A stretch of DNA of 64,000 nucleotides, from NCBI RefSeq assembly GCF_905220415.1, contig NC_059551.1, forward strand, positions 2,614,001 through 2,678,000, read 5' to 3'. The translations under genes were made by a program, and so were the position numbers. The DNA is from Colias croceus. Lineage: Eukaryota; Arthropoda; Insecta; Lepidoptera; Pieridae. The notes beneath the pieces are model-generated. The model saw only the letters and a program-made list of their open reading frames with translations. It had not been told where the DNA came from and did no database searches. Below are positions 45,062 to 56,377 of the stretch, piece by piece (position 1 is the stretch's first letter; the number at the start of each line of letters is the position of its first letter).

Positions 45062-45553
45062 GGGTCAACTCACACCAAAAGAGCGTCGAAGCGCGGCGAA
45101 GCGGAGCGCAGTTTCCGTGTCATATGAATTTTAACTTTATCTTCATTACTATAATACTTATTATCGCATGACAAGCTCGAACGAGTCGCGCGGATGCCCG
45201 CGGCGCCGCTGGAATTCCGTGGAATTCCATTAACGGAGCCGTGCGACTGCGCGAGAAGTCGCGGGAATTCCCGAGAATGCTCGAGCATTCGCGAGCGGCC
45301 GCTGGCAATATCCCGCCCCTCGCGCCCGCTCCCCGCACGCGTCGGTGCGCGCGAGCATTCGAACTGCGCAATGAGCGACCCGTGAATTCATCGCGGGAAG
45401 GCGCGCGGATTCCCGCGACTGCTCGAGAAGTCGCTGGAATGCTCGAGAAGTCGCTGGAATGCTCGAGAAGTCGCTGGAATGCTCGAGAAGTCGCGGCTCC
45501 GCGCTGCGCTGCGCTTCGCCGCGCTTCGCCGCTCTTTTGGTGTGAGTTGACCC
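45062..45553. mobile_element. PIF/Harbinger-like MITE with GC-rich interior
   Basis: Inverted ends GGGTCAACTCACACCAAAAG, AGCG are followed by CGAAGCGCGGCGAAGCG-type sequence on both sides. The flanks are TAA at 45059-45061 and 45554-45556, the 3-bp duplication of PIF/Harbinger. The interior is unusually GC-rich and contains a 20-bp tandem repeat. Confidence 0.8.
45421..45495 (+). repeat. 20-bp tandem repeat, 3.7 copies
   Basis: The unit GCTCGAGAAGTCGCTGGAAT is repeated exactly three times from 45421, then partially. It lies inside the GC-rich MITE. Confidence 0.95.
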
Positions 45554-45556
45554 TAA

Positions 45557-47278
45557 CTGTCCTATTCCCGGAGCTTCCGAAGACGATATGTATATAGAGT
45601 GATTAAATGCATTTTCTTCATGCATAATTTAGTAAAATTTGTTTAGTCAAATGAAATACATTTTGGGAATACGACAATTAGCGAAGATTGTAATATGTGC
45701 ATTATTAATTTGGAGTACCTACTGTACTTAAATTATATGATTGGCTCTTACTATAAGAAGAAATACATAATATAATCTTTAAAATTAAATTTTTTTAAAC
45801 TTATGTGTATTTGTGAGGCTATGAGAACGCCCTTAATTTAAATTTTATGATTGATTTTTATAAAAAACTATAGTATTTAACCAACCGTTAAAAAAAACTG
45901 TCAAAATAGTGTTACTTCTGTAAAAGGCGAGGAATTTATAATGGCGTCATTCTTGAACTAAACCAGAAAGAATAGAAGACTGGTAGAGGTAAGTGGTCTA
46001 GTGCAGACTCGTACATTTAGAAAAAACGCACACTAATTTACTAAAAATTGTATTTTAATGTCATATTAAATGATCTGATGCAACCGTAAGGGTAACCCTG
46101 AAAGATAATATGGTTTCTTCTTTCAAAAGGAATTAGAAAAAGATTTTTTGAAAAATACATAAGTAAAAATGTTGAAGAAAAACCAATCGAAACACTAATT
46201 CGCGACATAAAAGTGAATGTGTTTGTACAAAATATAAAAGATACATTTATTTATTTATTGCAATGTAACGAAATTGCATTGAATACTTAGAACTTATTGT
46301 ATAAGATGGTGCGAATATAGTGAAACTTAAATAATAATAGTTGCGTAATTTAACTTTCTATTTCTGTAATACAAAACCTGGTGCTTCATTTTCTACTATT
46401 TTCTTAATATTGCGTAAAATAAAACTTATTTTATTTGTACTTTCTACTTAAATATTCATTGAAAAAAATATTTTTCAATACTAACCCACCTTAGAAATGT
46501 TAATTGTAAATAACATAATTAAAAAAAAATGTGCGTATTATGATGTGTACAATAGCGTAGGTCCTAATTTATCTGTGATTGCCGATTATAATATGTATAG
46601 TCTGTAGTTGTTAGTTTAGCGCCCTTTTAACTGTCATTTTTATTTTTTATCTGTTCAGTAGTCGTAACGTTCGACAGCATTTTGTTTTTCTAATAAAGTA
46701 GGTAGATGTATGTGTAAAAAAAACAATTATGGTGCTAACAATTTGTATATTAGATACAAGTAGTTATTTATCCTTCTTTGTTTTATTTGCGTACATTTTT
46801 TTGTAATATTGTTGATGTTATCGTTGTAAAATGTATGTTTTATATTAAATGTACTTAGTAAATGGTTGTAAATGATCTGCTTTAGCATAATACTAAAGTA
46901 CAATTATAGTATTTTTGAATATATTCGATTCCGAATTATATAAGCAAAGAATTGGTTAATTATTTTTTGGAAATTCTAATTTAAATACGAAACTGTAAAT
47001 TCAAATAAAATATACGTAATTTTGATACAATATTCACGTAAGTGTTGCAAAAAAAGTATTTTTCTGTTATAAAATATGAAACATAAAACACACATTTGCG
47101 CAAAAACGAATGCCCTTTTTAAATATTCTAAGGATACTTACATTTATACAAAACTTATTTTAAACATACTATTGTTTTTAAGATGTTTAAACTCGAATAG
47201 TCTATGTGGAATATTTTCTATGTGTTTGACATAATAAATAAGTTCTTAAAAACTATTTTGTATTATTTCGTCCTCCTT
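45557..47278. other. AT-rich intergenic DNA
   Basis: No gene is recognised. TTGTGAGGCTATGAGAACGC at about 45813 repeats the sequence that flanks the TA-flanked element at 44984. Confidence 0.4.
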
Positions 47279-47358
47279 TTTCTACTTGAGCGGCCCGATC
47301 AGTCCACGACACAATAGATTTTCTATTGTGTCTGTGATTCCGGGGGCTGAGTTATTAA
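47279..47358. repeat. Short dispersed palindromic repeat, copy 2
   Basis: CACGACACAATAGA-TTTT-CTATTGTGTC and GATTCCGGGGGCTGAG match the repeat at 14989-15075 in reverse orientation. Confidence 0.65.
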
Positions 47359-47614
47359 TTTTGATCAAACTCTCGATCGTATGGTGGCAGGAAATAAAAC
47401 TACTTATAAGTTCATATTAGGTACCTCATTTATTTTAAACGTATATAGAAAAAAAAGTTTATTGAGCGAGACACTGTTAAAAAAAATAAAACACTTTACA
47501 AAGTGTGTGATCAGTGTCCCAGAGTACCACAATAAAGTATCAAATTCATCATGTGCCCGGCTGAATTGAGAGTGGAATGAAAACAAATTTTCTCTCCCTA
47601 AAAATTTATATTTT

Positions 47615-47797
47615 TAACTAGCTTTGCTCCGTGGTTTCACCCGCATTGCTCCGGTCTTACGGTGATGATATATGTATAAGGCTAATAACCTTCCTCGATA
47701 AATGGGCTATCTAACACCGAAAGAATTTTTCAAATCGGACCAGTAGTTCCTGAGATTAGCGCGTTCAAACAAACAAACAAAACAACTATTAGTATAG
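47615..47797 (-). mobile_element. Helitron-type repeat, GCTCCGCGG subfamily
   Basis: It starts AACTAGCTTTGCTCCGTGGT and ends ACAACTATTAGTATAGATAG. Confidence 0.6.
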
Positions 47798-47802
47798 ATA
47801 GA

Positions 47803-48230
47803 CTAACTGCGCTCCGCGGTATCAAACGCGTGGCTCTGCTCCTGTTGGTTTTATCGTGATGATATAATACTAGATTTCCGCCCGCGTTTGCAAAGGAAAA
47901 CCCGCATAGTTCCCGTTCCCGTGGGATTTCCGGGATAAAAACTATCCTATATGTTAATCCAAGTTACCCTCTATATGTGTGCTAAATTTCATTGTAATCG
48001 GTTCAGTAGTTTTTACGTGAAAGAGTAACAAACATCCATACATCCATAAAAACTTTCGCATTTATAATATGAGTAGGATAGCCTATAAGCGTTCCTCAAT
48101 GAATGGACTATCTAACACCGAAAGAATTTTTCAAATCGGACCAGTGTCAATGACAATACTATGTACCTACCTAGTTCTTGAGATTAGCGCGTTCAAACAA
48201 ACAAACAAACTTTGCAATTTATGTGTGCAT
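47803..48230 (-). mobile_element. Nested Helitron-type repeats
   Basis: A GCTCCGCGG-subfamily copy (47803-47867 and about 48075-48230) is interrupted by a Lep1-like copy (about 47868-48074, starting TACTAGATTTCCGCCCGCG). The outer halves rejoin at GATGATATAA and AGCCTATAAG. Confidence 0.6.
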
Positions 48231-48820
48231 AAATTTACTATAGCGTTCGTTACATAAGTAGGTATAGTTCGTTAAATACCAATAAATTCGTCATAGCTAC
48301 CAAATGCACTTTTATACAGTAAAAGCCATTTAAAGTTGAATAATGCCGAGCCGATTAATTTTTTAGTCTTTTCAAAAATTCAAGCATGAAATACGAAAGT
48401 AACAGTAAATAAGCATGAGATAGCTAATCATTTGTTTCCGTAAACAATTGTTTCGCAAAGACGTTACGGTGGCTGCTGCTCTCTACTGCAGATTTGAACT
48501 GCTCGACTGCCGATCCGTGAAAGTTATCAACTAAAATTAAAACACTCTGTAGTACAATAATTGTCAAAACATTTCAGAAATAGTCTAATAGACATTATTT
48601 TGCTATACTTAACAATGTACTGTAAAAATAGAACTTCATGCAATCGCTTAAACATAGGTACTTGACAAAAGTTTATTATATGTAATGCGAATGCCAGATG
48701 TTGACGATTTTCATATCATATCAAAAGATCATTTATTTTTATTTAAGCTCGCAGTGGACACACTGCATTATGTTTAAGTTAGTAGGTGAAGTTCTATGTG
48801 ACATTGAATGTATATTATAA

Positions 48821-49370
48821 CTAGCTTACCGTTACCACCCGCGGCTTCGTCCGCTTTGTCTAAAACCTATCTATCTCTTTAATGCTGTTTGTCTATGTTC
48901 TTTGCTGATTTAGTTATATTCTATTTATGTAAATTTATTTTCCTCTCTTCTAATATTTGTATTCCTATACTGCTCATTTCTCCTTTGTTTTTGTATAATA
49001 TTATTTGATTCTTAAGTTATCTATCTATGTATAATTACAGTTTCTTGTATATGTATGTATTTATGCACTATCTACCTTTTTACTGATTTATTTTTCCTAT
49101 ATCCCAAGGTTGCCTGGAAGAAATCGCTTTTAAGCGATAAGGCCGCCAAATTGTACATTTATTATAATAATATCGTTTCTGTAAATTTTGTTTTTGTGTG
49201 CAATAAAGTGTTATCTATCTACCTAATAAATCATATACAAAAACGTTCCTTTTGAATCACTTTATCTATTTAAAAAACCGCATCAAAATCCGTTGCGTAG
49301 TTTTAAGGATTTAAGCATACAAAGGGACATGGAACAGAGAAAGCGACTTTGTATTATACAATGTAGGGAT
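48821..49370. mobile_element. Helitron-type repeat split by a LINE 3' end
   Basis: ACTAGCTTACCGTTACCACC, CGCGGCTTCGTCCGC begins a minus-oriented Helitron-type copy. About 48885-49210 is a plus-oriented LINE tail (TTGCCTGGAAGAAATCGCTT, TTAAGCGATAAGGCCGCC). A block with CGCATCAAAATCCGTTGCG (about 49280-49370), also seen at 8200, follows. Confidence 0.5.
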
Positions 49371-51530
49371 GTAGTCACAAACAAAAGCTTGAAGCACTAA
49401 CGTACTAAAAACAATGTGACATTTGGTATTCATTTACAAATTGCTCTAATGCAAGTTGATTTTAAGTTGCTTTCTTTACACACCTACTTTCCAGCAATAC
49501 AGAAACCTAGTAATCCCTAAGTGAATTGCGAGTTAATACCTACCTACTGAGTATTACCAAAGCGAGCAATATTTAGACTTTCACAAGCACTAAACTGGAT
49601 CTGTATTCATCGTGCTTTCAGAAGTATACTTAATACGCAGTGAAGCTTACGAAAGCTTAACGAGTACGAACTAGTGAATTTCGTTGCCAAAAGCACTTAT
49701 TGTAGCTACCTATTAATGAAATTGGGCAATTAACCGTTATAATTAACACAATCGACCCACAAAATTTATGGGAAAATAGGCATAACAAAAATGACGTAAG
49801 AGATAATTGTTGAGATTATATAATTGGTAGATAGATTCGGCGCTTACGAAGTTATTCTTTTGTCTTACTGACTTTACTCCGCTCAGATGGGTACGTTAAA
49901 TATAAATTACAAAGGTTTTTTTATATAGTAGATGTCATACTTGACGGAATAGTATCCTAGTTTTTTTTTAAGAAATAAAATTGATTTAAGCACATTCGTG
50001 GACCTGGAGAAAAATATGACTGATAACTGAATGTACTCTGTAAAGTAAAAGTTTTCAGTTTGATGAAAACTCAAGGTGTACAAAAAATATTTATGTACAA
50101 ATTTCATGTACGTCTAATTATCTCCTCAAGTTTAATTATTTTACTTCCAATTTAAAATTAGGTCTCTTGCCCAAATACATAATATAGACTTTATGGTTCC
50201 CATCCTCGGACCCACGACATACATTTTCTGAGTTACGTTTTTATTTCAACATTGTAAAATATAATTATAGTAAAATTCTCAGAGTTTATAAAATTTTATT
50301 GTTTGGATTTCAACTCTACCTCGTGCGACCTTACCTTTGTTGAGTAATTATTATTATGATATGGGATAATAAAATAAAAATAATGAATACAAAATGGAAA
50401 TAACTTATACTATTATAAAGAGGTTCACTTGCTCTTAGGAACGGAAAAAAATTCTTAGCCAATTTTCAGGAAAACCAGTTGACTACTCTTTAACACTTTT
50501 CACATGTAAATACAGTGTTCGTAATTACATTGTTAGAGTGAACTTGCTATTATAACATATAAGATCGTAGGCACTATTTAGGATACGCTCTGTTAAAAAA
50601 ATTTAAATGGATATTTATCAAATCTACCACTCCATTTCCATCCTGCTTTTTCGACCTAAGTTTCTACAGACATTTTAACTACATATTAAGGGCGCAATAA
50701 AAATGTGCTTGCTGTTGAATTATAAAACGATTCGATTGTTTTAAGAGTATTATCACTACTAGAGATGCGTTGATGTCTTTTATATTCAAGTAAAATTAAT
50801 CACGATGTCTCTATATTTTCTATATATATAATTACATTTTCCTTGACTTTGATTGTTATATGTCGCATATCCTTATGCATAACATCCATACCTTACCTTG
50901 AAAAAATGTATTGTAACTTATAAGAGTCGTCCAAAAGCCTGATTCGTCGAAAATAGCGAATATTTCAACGTTATAGATTTTATTTGTTTCTCATAGATTG
51001 TTTGTAAGTTGAATATTGATTATATTATTTTAAACTGTCATCATATATCTAGTTACAAATTATAATGACACAAAAAAAATAACAATTTTGCACCAATGAC
51101 CAAAATATCGGTATACTTATTATGTTCGACTTTGAATAGCATTTCCGAGCGTAGAAATTGAACACGCTATACAACAGGTAGATATGTACCTAATTAAGAC
51201 TTAATTACATGACAGCACGTGCAATGTGTTCTAGCCAAGATCCTTGAAACAAATACCTACAACGGATGGATAGTTTTACAAATGAGCGAGTCGCATGTCG
51301 TGAACATATTTCAACAAGTATAGACCAAGAGGTAATTATGTATATTTTTCTCAGATTATCCATGTATTTGAGTAGAATTAGTAGTGCATCGTTAAACGGT
51401 AGACAGGAAATCTGTTTTCTTATAAAGTATCCGTCAATAAAAAAAAAATAACTTTAAAAATTGAAACTTTATTTACCTATCCCGTACCACAGATTAATAT
51501 AATAGGTTATTTAACATCGCTCAATAATAA
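49371..51530. other. AT-rich intergenic DNA
   Basis: No gene, RNA gene or element end is recognised. Confidence 0.4.
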
Positions 51531-51535
51531 ACAGT

Positions 51536-51702
51536 ACTAGCTTTCCACCTGCGGCTTTGTCCGGTTTGTCCCATAACACTTCTGACTTAGGTATCATACA
51601 CGACCTTCCTCGAGAACCACTTAATCCTTTGAGAAAATCGCGTCGGTATCCGTTAAAATCAATTTTAAAGATCAAAGCATACATAGGAACAGACATAGTA
51701 CT
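51536..51702 (-). mobile_element. Lep1-like Helitron-type repeat, degenerate
   Basis: It starts TACTAGCTTTCCACCTGCGG, CTTTGTCCG. The remainder is diverged. Confidence 0.5.
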
Positions 51703-53800
51703 TACTTGTTGATCTAAGAATGTCTTACGAGATTAATAATAACATTTAAATTCATTTATCATCACGAATTATTGTTCTTTGTATCGATGCAGATGGTGTA
51801 AGATTGTGACATTTAATTCAGGTCAGTGTAGGTAATTTAAAAGCAACTCGTTTATTAAAACAGGATAAAGATAATCGTAAATTACAAAGAGGGCAATAAT
51901 AAAAATTATCAGCTCGAGCAATATTTATTTTAAATATTGTATTCTGATATGAATGGCTATATTAATATGAAGAACTTAAAAGCTTTAAGCATTACAAATG
52001 CCCTGAAATTTTGTGGGTCGCTTGTAACAGGATGGCGGTTCTACAGGGGTCTTAGTAAGCAATGACAAAAAGAAAAATGATGGTCAGAACGCTGATACCG
52101 GATACCTTAAGATACTATAACGTTTTATATTAGAGAATCTTAACATAAAATATTATAGTACGGTGAAGACCGTGTGTGACGCGCTTTATGCGACAGGAAA
52201 TTCAAACAATACATTTTGAAGTCGATGTCAATTTGAAAAGGTTAGCAGATTATTTACACTCTACAGAACCCACTACCTTTTCCAATAAATATATAAAGAC
52301 TTAATTTAACCTTTAAAATCAAAATAGGTCAAATACAGGTTTTATGATGATTACAGGAAGCAAAAGATATTTTATACGTTTAAATTATGGTTTATTTTTT
52401 CTTTTAATATTGTTTCAATTTGTTTGAATGTGGAATAAGTATCTAATATAGAAGTGTTAATAAAAATATTAAGATTATTAAAAGAAAAATCCTAATAGGT
52501 ATATTCATAAATCATAATATATTCGAATACATAAATAATTATTAAGTGTAATTAACAACAACTCCTTGACTCGATACCCAATAAGGCAATAAAATACGCA
52601 AAAAAGGTTCAGTACAACAAAGGCATTCTGTCGAATGAATTAGTTCTCACTCTAGCCTCTAGGTCCTAGAGTCTAGGAAGTAGTGAACTTTATAATAATA
52701 TTATCTTACAATAAAAAAAATATTACATAACTAAATTATTAAAACATGCTTTCTAAACGTCTTTTCAAATTTATGTACTGAGATAGTTTTTTCCTAGTAT
52801 AACATCCTATCCAGCCTTATTTGGCATTTATGTTAGCATAGGAGAAACGTAGAGTCAGTAAAATATTTCTAACTGTCAAAAGCTTTCAAGATTAATTTTA
52901 ATAAAATGATGTTGAACTCTAAGGTTAAATTCAACATATTTTATACATAATGCATTGTTTTAATATATTATGTTACCATTCTTATCCCCATATTAGGATC
53001 CGATGAACATATTTTATGATCATATCTTGTTTCGTATAAAAGTTCAACAAAAGTGAATGTCACATGAAATTAACTGACCTCGGAGGTAATATTGTAGGCT
53101 GTGAAGTGATTTATGAGCTGAATTTTAATATTAAATAAGTAATTACCGCTAAATTAAAGATGAATGTATTTTATTTATGAATTGAGTATTGACCAATGAT
53201 TACAAATAATTTATTTAATCTTTGGCATCGGTTATTGAAGTAATAATTCGAAGTTGTTTTTTTTTTGTTTTTATATTTAATTTCCGTTAAGTATGCGTAT
53301 TTATATTGAGTCTTAGACTTAATTAAATTTAAATTCTTCTTTCTAAATTAAATTTAAGTTAACCGTGTTAGTTGATGAATGGGATGAAATAAAATTATTT
53401 ATATATTTCTAATAAAACGAGTATCTACCTATTTGTTCTCACAAATAAATATACATATTATTATTATGTACATTATTCTCTACTTATAGATTGGTCTCTG
53501 TTTGATACTTACTGTCAAGGTCGAGGGACACCTTGCAGGTTCCGTTTCACAAGTTTCAACATAATACAAGTAGGTACACACTTACTAACTTAAGTTCTAG
53601 ATGCCGTTTTTCTATTCTTTAAGTACGTTACATGAACAGTAATTATATATTATCATTTTATTGACTTGTAATTTATTATGGAATTGTTATTAGAAATAAA
53701 AAGTGAACAACTCTATATAATTTGTGTAGGTTATTATCATAACATGTAAATTATGTAGGTAACAACATAAAGTATTCAAGTAATATTATATAACGGTTCC
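51703..53800. other. AT-rich intergenic DNA
   Basis: Nothing with coding or repeat character was recognised. Confidence 0.4.
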
Positions 53801-53804
53801 AATC

Positions 53805-54032
53805 TAATATATATTATAAAGGCAAAAGTTTGTATGGATGTATGGATGTGTGGATGTTTGTTACTCTTTCACGTAAAAACTACTGAACCGATTACAATGA
53901 AATTTAGCACACATATAGAGGGTAACTTGGATTAACACATAGGATAGTTTTTATCCCGGAAATCCCACGGGAACGGGAACTATGCGGGTTTTCCTTTGCA
54001 AACGCGGGCGAAGCCGCGGGCGGAAATCTAGT
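53805..54032 (+). mobile_element. Lep1-like Helitron-type repeat
   Basis: It starts TAATATATATTATAAAGGC, has GTATGGATGTATGGATGTG, and ends GCGGGCGAAGCCGCGGGCGG, AAATCTAGT. It is closely related to the reverse copy at 8325. Confidence 0.75.
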
Positions 54033-54261
54033 TGTAAATATTTTCAAAAAAACGTAGTTATGTAGGTATATTAAATATTAATTGATAATTAGTTAGCGAA
54101 AAATGTTTTCAGCTCGAACAAGAATATCAGTAAGTAATTAAGTAGTACCTAACTTAGGTATAAAAAAATCATAAACATAGTAGTTAAATATATTTGATAA
54201 TTCACATAATATTGTTGGTATGTGTTCAACAAGTACGAGGAATAAATTTAGAATATATAGA

Positions 54262-54497
54262 TACTAGCTTTCCGCCCGCGGCTTCGCCCGCGCAGTCAAA
54301 GTAAAATCCGCATAATTCCCTTTCCCGTAGGATTTCCGTGATAAAAAAATGTCCCGGGGTAAAAAGTAGCCTATGTCCTTTCTCGGGTATCAAAATATCT
54401 CTATACCAAATTTCATGCAAATTGGTTCAGTAGTTAAGGCGTGATTGAGTAACAGACAGACAGACAGAGTTACTTTCGATTTTATAATATTAGTATG
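54262..54497 (-). mobile_element. Lep1-like Helitron-type repeat
   Basis: It starts ACTAGCTTTCCGCCCGCGGC, TTCGCCCGCGC and ends in a CAGACAGACAGAC tract, then ATTTTATAATATTAGTATGG. Confidence 0.75.
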
Positions 54498-54670
54498 GAT
54501 TATCTACCTACTTACGTTGAATAATAAAAAAATAAATTACATGAACATTATCCTTGTAATATTTTTATTATTTGTTAATCGGAAAATAGTCATTATGAAT
54601 TATGAAAATTATTCGGAAAATTACCTATTTATTACGATATATTAGAGAATGCACAGGAAAATTATTTTAA

Positions 54671-54840
54671 ACTAGCGGTCCGCCCCGGCTTCGCCCGTGG
54701 TACATATTAACGTTTTCTCTACATAAGAACCATCCTCGTACTTCAAGGAATATAATAAAAAAAGAATTATCGAAATCGGTTCAGCCGTTCTCGAGTTATG
54801 GAATTACAACGAAAAGTGGCATTGATTTTTATATATTAGA
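54671..54840 (-). mobile_element. Lep1-like Helitron-type repeat
   Basis: It starts ACTAGCGGTCCGCCCCGGCT, TCGCCCGTGG and ends in ATTTTTATATATTAGATTAT. Confidence 0.65.
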
Positions 54841-55512
54841 TTATATACAACAGTTTAAGGCTAGTAGAAAGCGCCACTCCTCCGTTACAAGGCCCATTGA
54901 TTTTCACAGATAATGTGCATTGATCATAAGTACTAGCCGATACCATTGACTTGGTCTACGTTTTTGGAACATGATATCTACTCTTTCTTCTTAATTTTAT
55001 TTATCTTTTATTTTTGTATTATCTAATTTAAAGTTGAGTAGTAAGGTTATTCGACTTAACTTATTGTTCCATAACGTAATAGGGAATCAGGATTTCCAAT
55101 TACTATACGTCAAAACTCAAAGCATTCATCAGATAAATTGATTAATAACCAGTTACCAGGTGTAACCTATTCCATAAACTTAGCGCGTTTACAACATCAT
55201 GCAGTAGAAATAGGAAGTAGGTTACCAACTATGATATTATACTCCATAAATAGTCTTTCCGATTTCTATTTAAAAATCATATATTTTTTAATTTTTTCCA
55301 ACAATTTCCTTCCATATCATAAAGAATTTAATTAAGGATATTATATTTACAAATTCTTTTTTTTTAATAATTGACTAACTCAGAGACGTCACAAAATTAG
55401 TACCAAACACAAAATTCGATACAGACCCAGGGTAGTACTGCACTAATAAAGGTAAGTTAAAAGTAGATCATGTTTGACTGGGAGAGAAAGTGAAACTTGG
55501 TACAGAGGTTGA
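54841..55512. other. Intergenic region upstream of the secreted-protein gene
   Basis: AT-rich DNA without recognisable elements. It should contain promoter-proximal control sequences for the gene that starts at about 55542. Confidence 0.35.
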
Positions 55513-55584
55513 TATAAGATTGAATTGAACAGCGCCGGTTCAGTCGAGCCGAGACCGCGCTAGCGTTGCTGCATAATGGTCAGT
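55513..55584 (+). promoter_or_regulatory. TATA/initiator core promoter and first exon of the secreted-protein gene
   Basis: TATAAG at 55513-55518 lies 29 bases before the A of an arthropod initiator TCAGTC (A at 55542). A GC-richer 37-base stretch follows and ends in ATG (55576-55578), directly before a donor-like GTCAGT. The model is that exon 1 is 55542-55578 and the start codon is its last codon. Confidence 0.5.
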
Positions 55585-56336
55585 TTGTGTTATTATATCA
55601 AGTGTTGTGGTGTCTTTCTGTTCTGTTTCTTCTCTTCTATTCTTAGTTTAAGTCTTTCTTCCATGTATGTATCTTGACTAATTCTATGGTGTATACTGTA
55701 TACCTACTATGGGTCTTTCTTGTCTTCTGGTTCGTTTTACTTTAATATGTATCTTAAATTAACAATTAATGTACGTGTAACGATATTATAATATTGCAAA
55801 TAAAAAAAACAAACAAAGTTATGAAATTACTTTTTTTAGAAAACGTTAATTAAACTTATCGTTTTAAATATTTTAATTATTATTTTTAATCTACATTTTA
55901 TTATGACATTGAAACAACTAATATCATGCAATAATAATATAATTATTACAAGTTTATGAATCTAACAAACTCTACATTTATAGAGCGTGAATTCTAAAAA
56001 CAAACAAGGTCGCAATATTTCATAAATTTTTATATAATGTTCAATAGTTTTGTTAAAAATATATTTCTTTCAAATATAATTGAGGGTTTTAGTGAAAATA
56101 TTATTTGAAAATATCTAAATGAATTTTCACAGAACTTAGAGCAAAAAAATATAATAAGCTCTACAAATTACTATAACTGCACGTTTAACCAAAAAATATA
56201 CCTTATTACATTTATACATATAATAAATCTGTAGAAGGGTCAATTCTGTACATTGAAAATATTGAAAAAATAACTAGCAGGGGGTGTTACTGGATCGATA
56301 TTCGATACCAAACCAAAATATGTGATTAAAAAAATT

Positions 56337-56377
<41 letters not shown>

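Noticed and set aside
45421..45495. CRISPR-like direct repeats
   Set aside because: The 20-bp units abut without spacers and lie in a eukaryotic MITE.
45070..45625. Long Arg/Ala/Ser-rich frames in several phases
   Set aside because: The GC-rich MITE interior lowers stop frequency in all frames; no frame has a recognisable domain.
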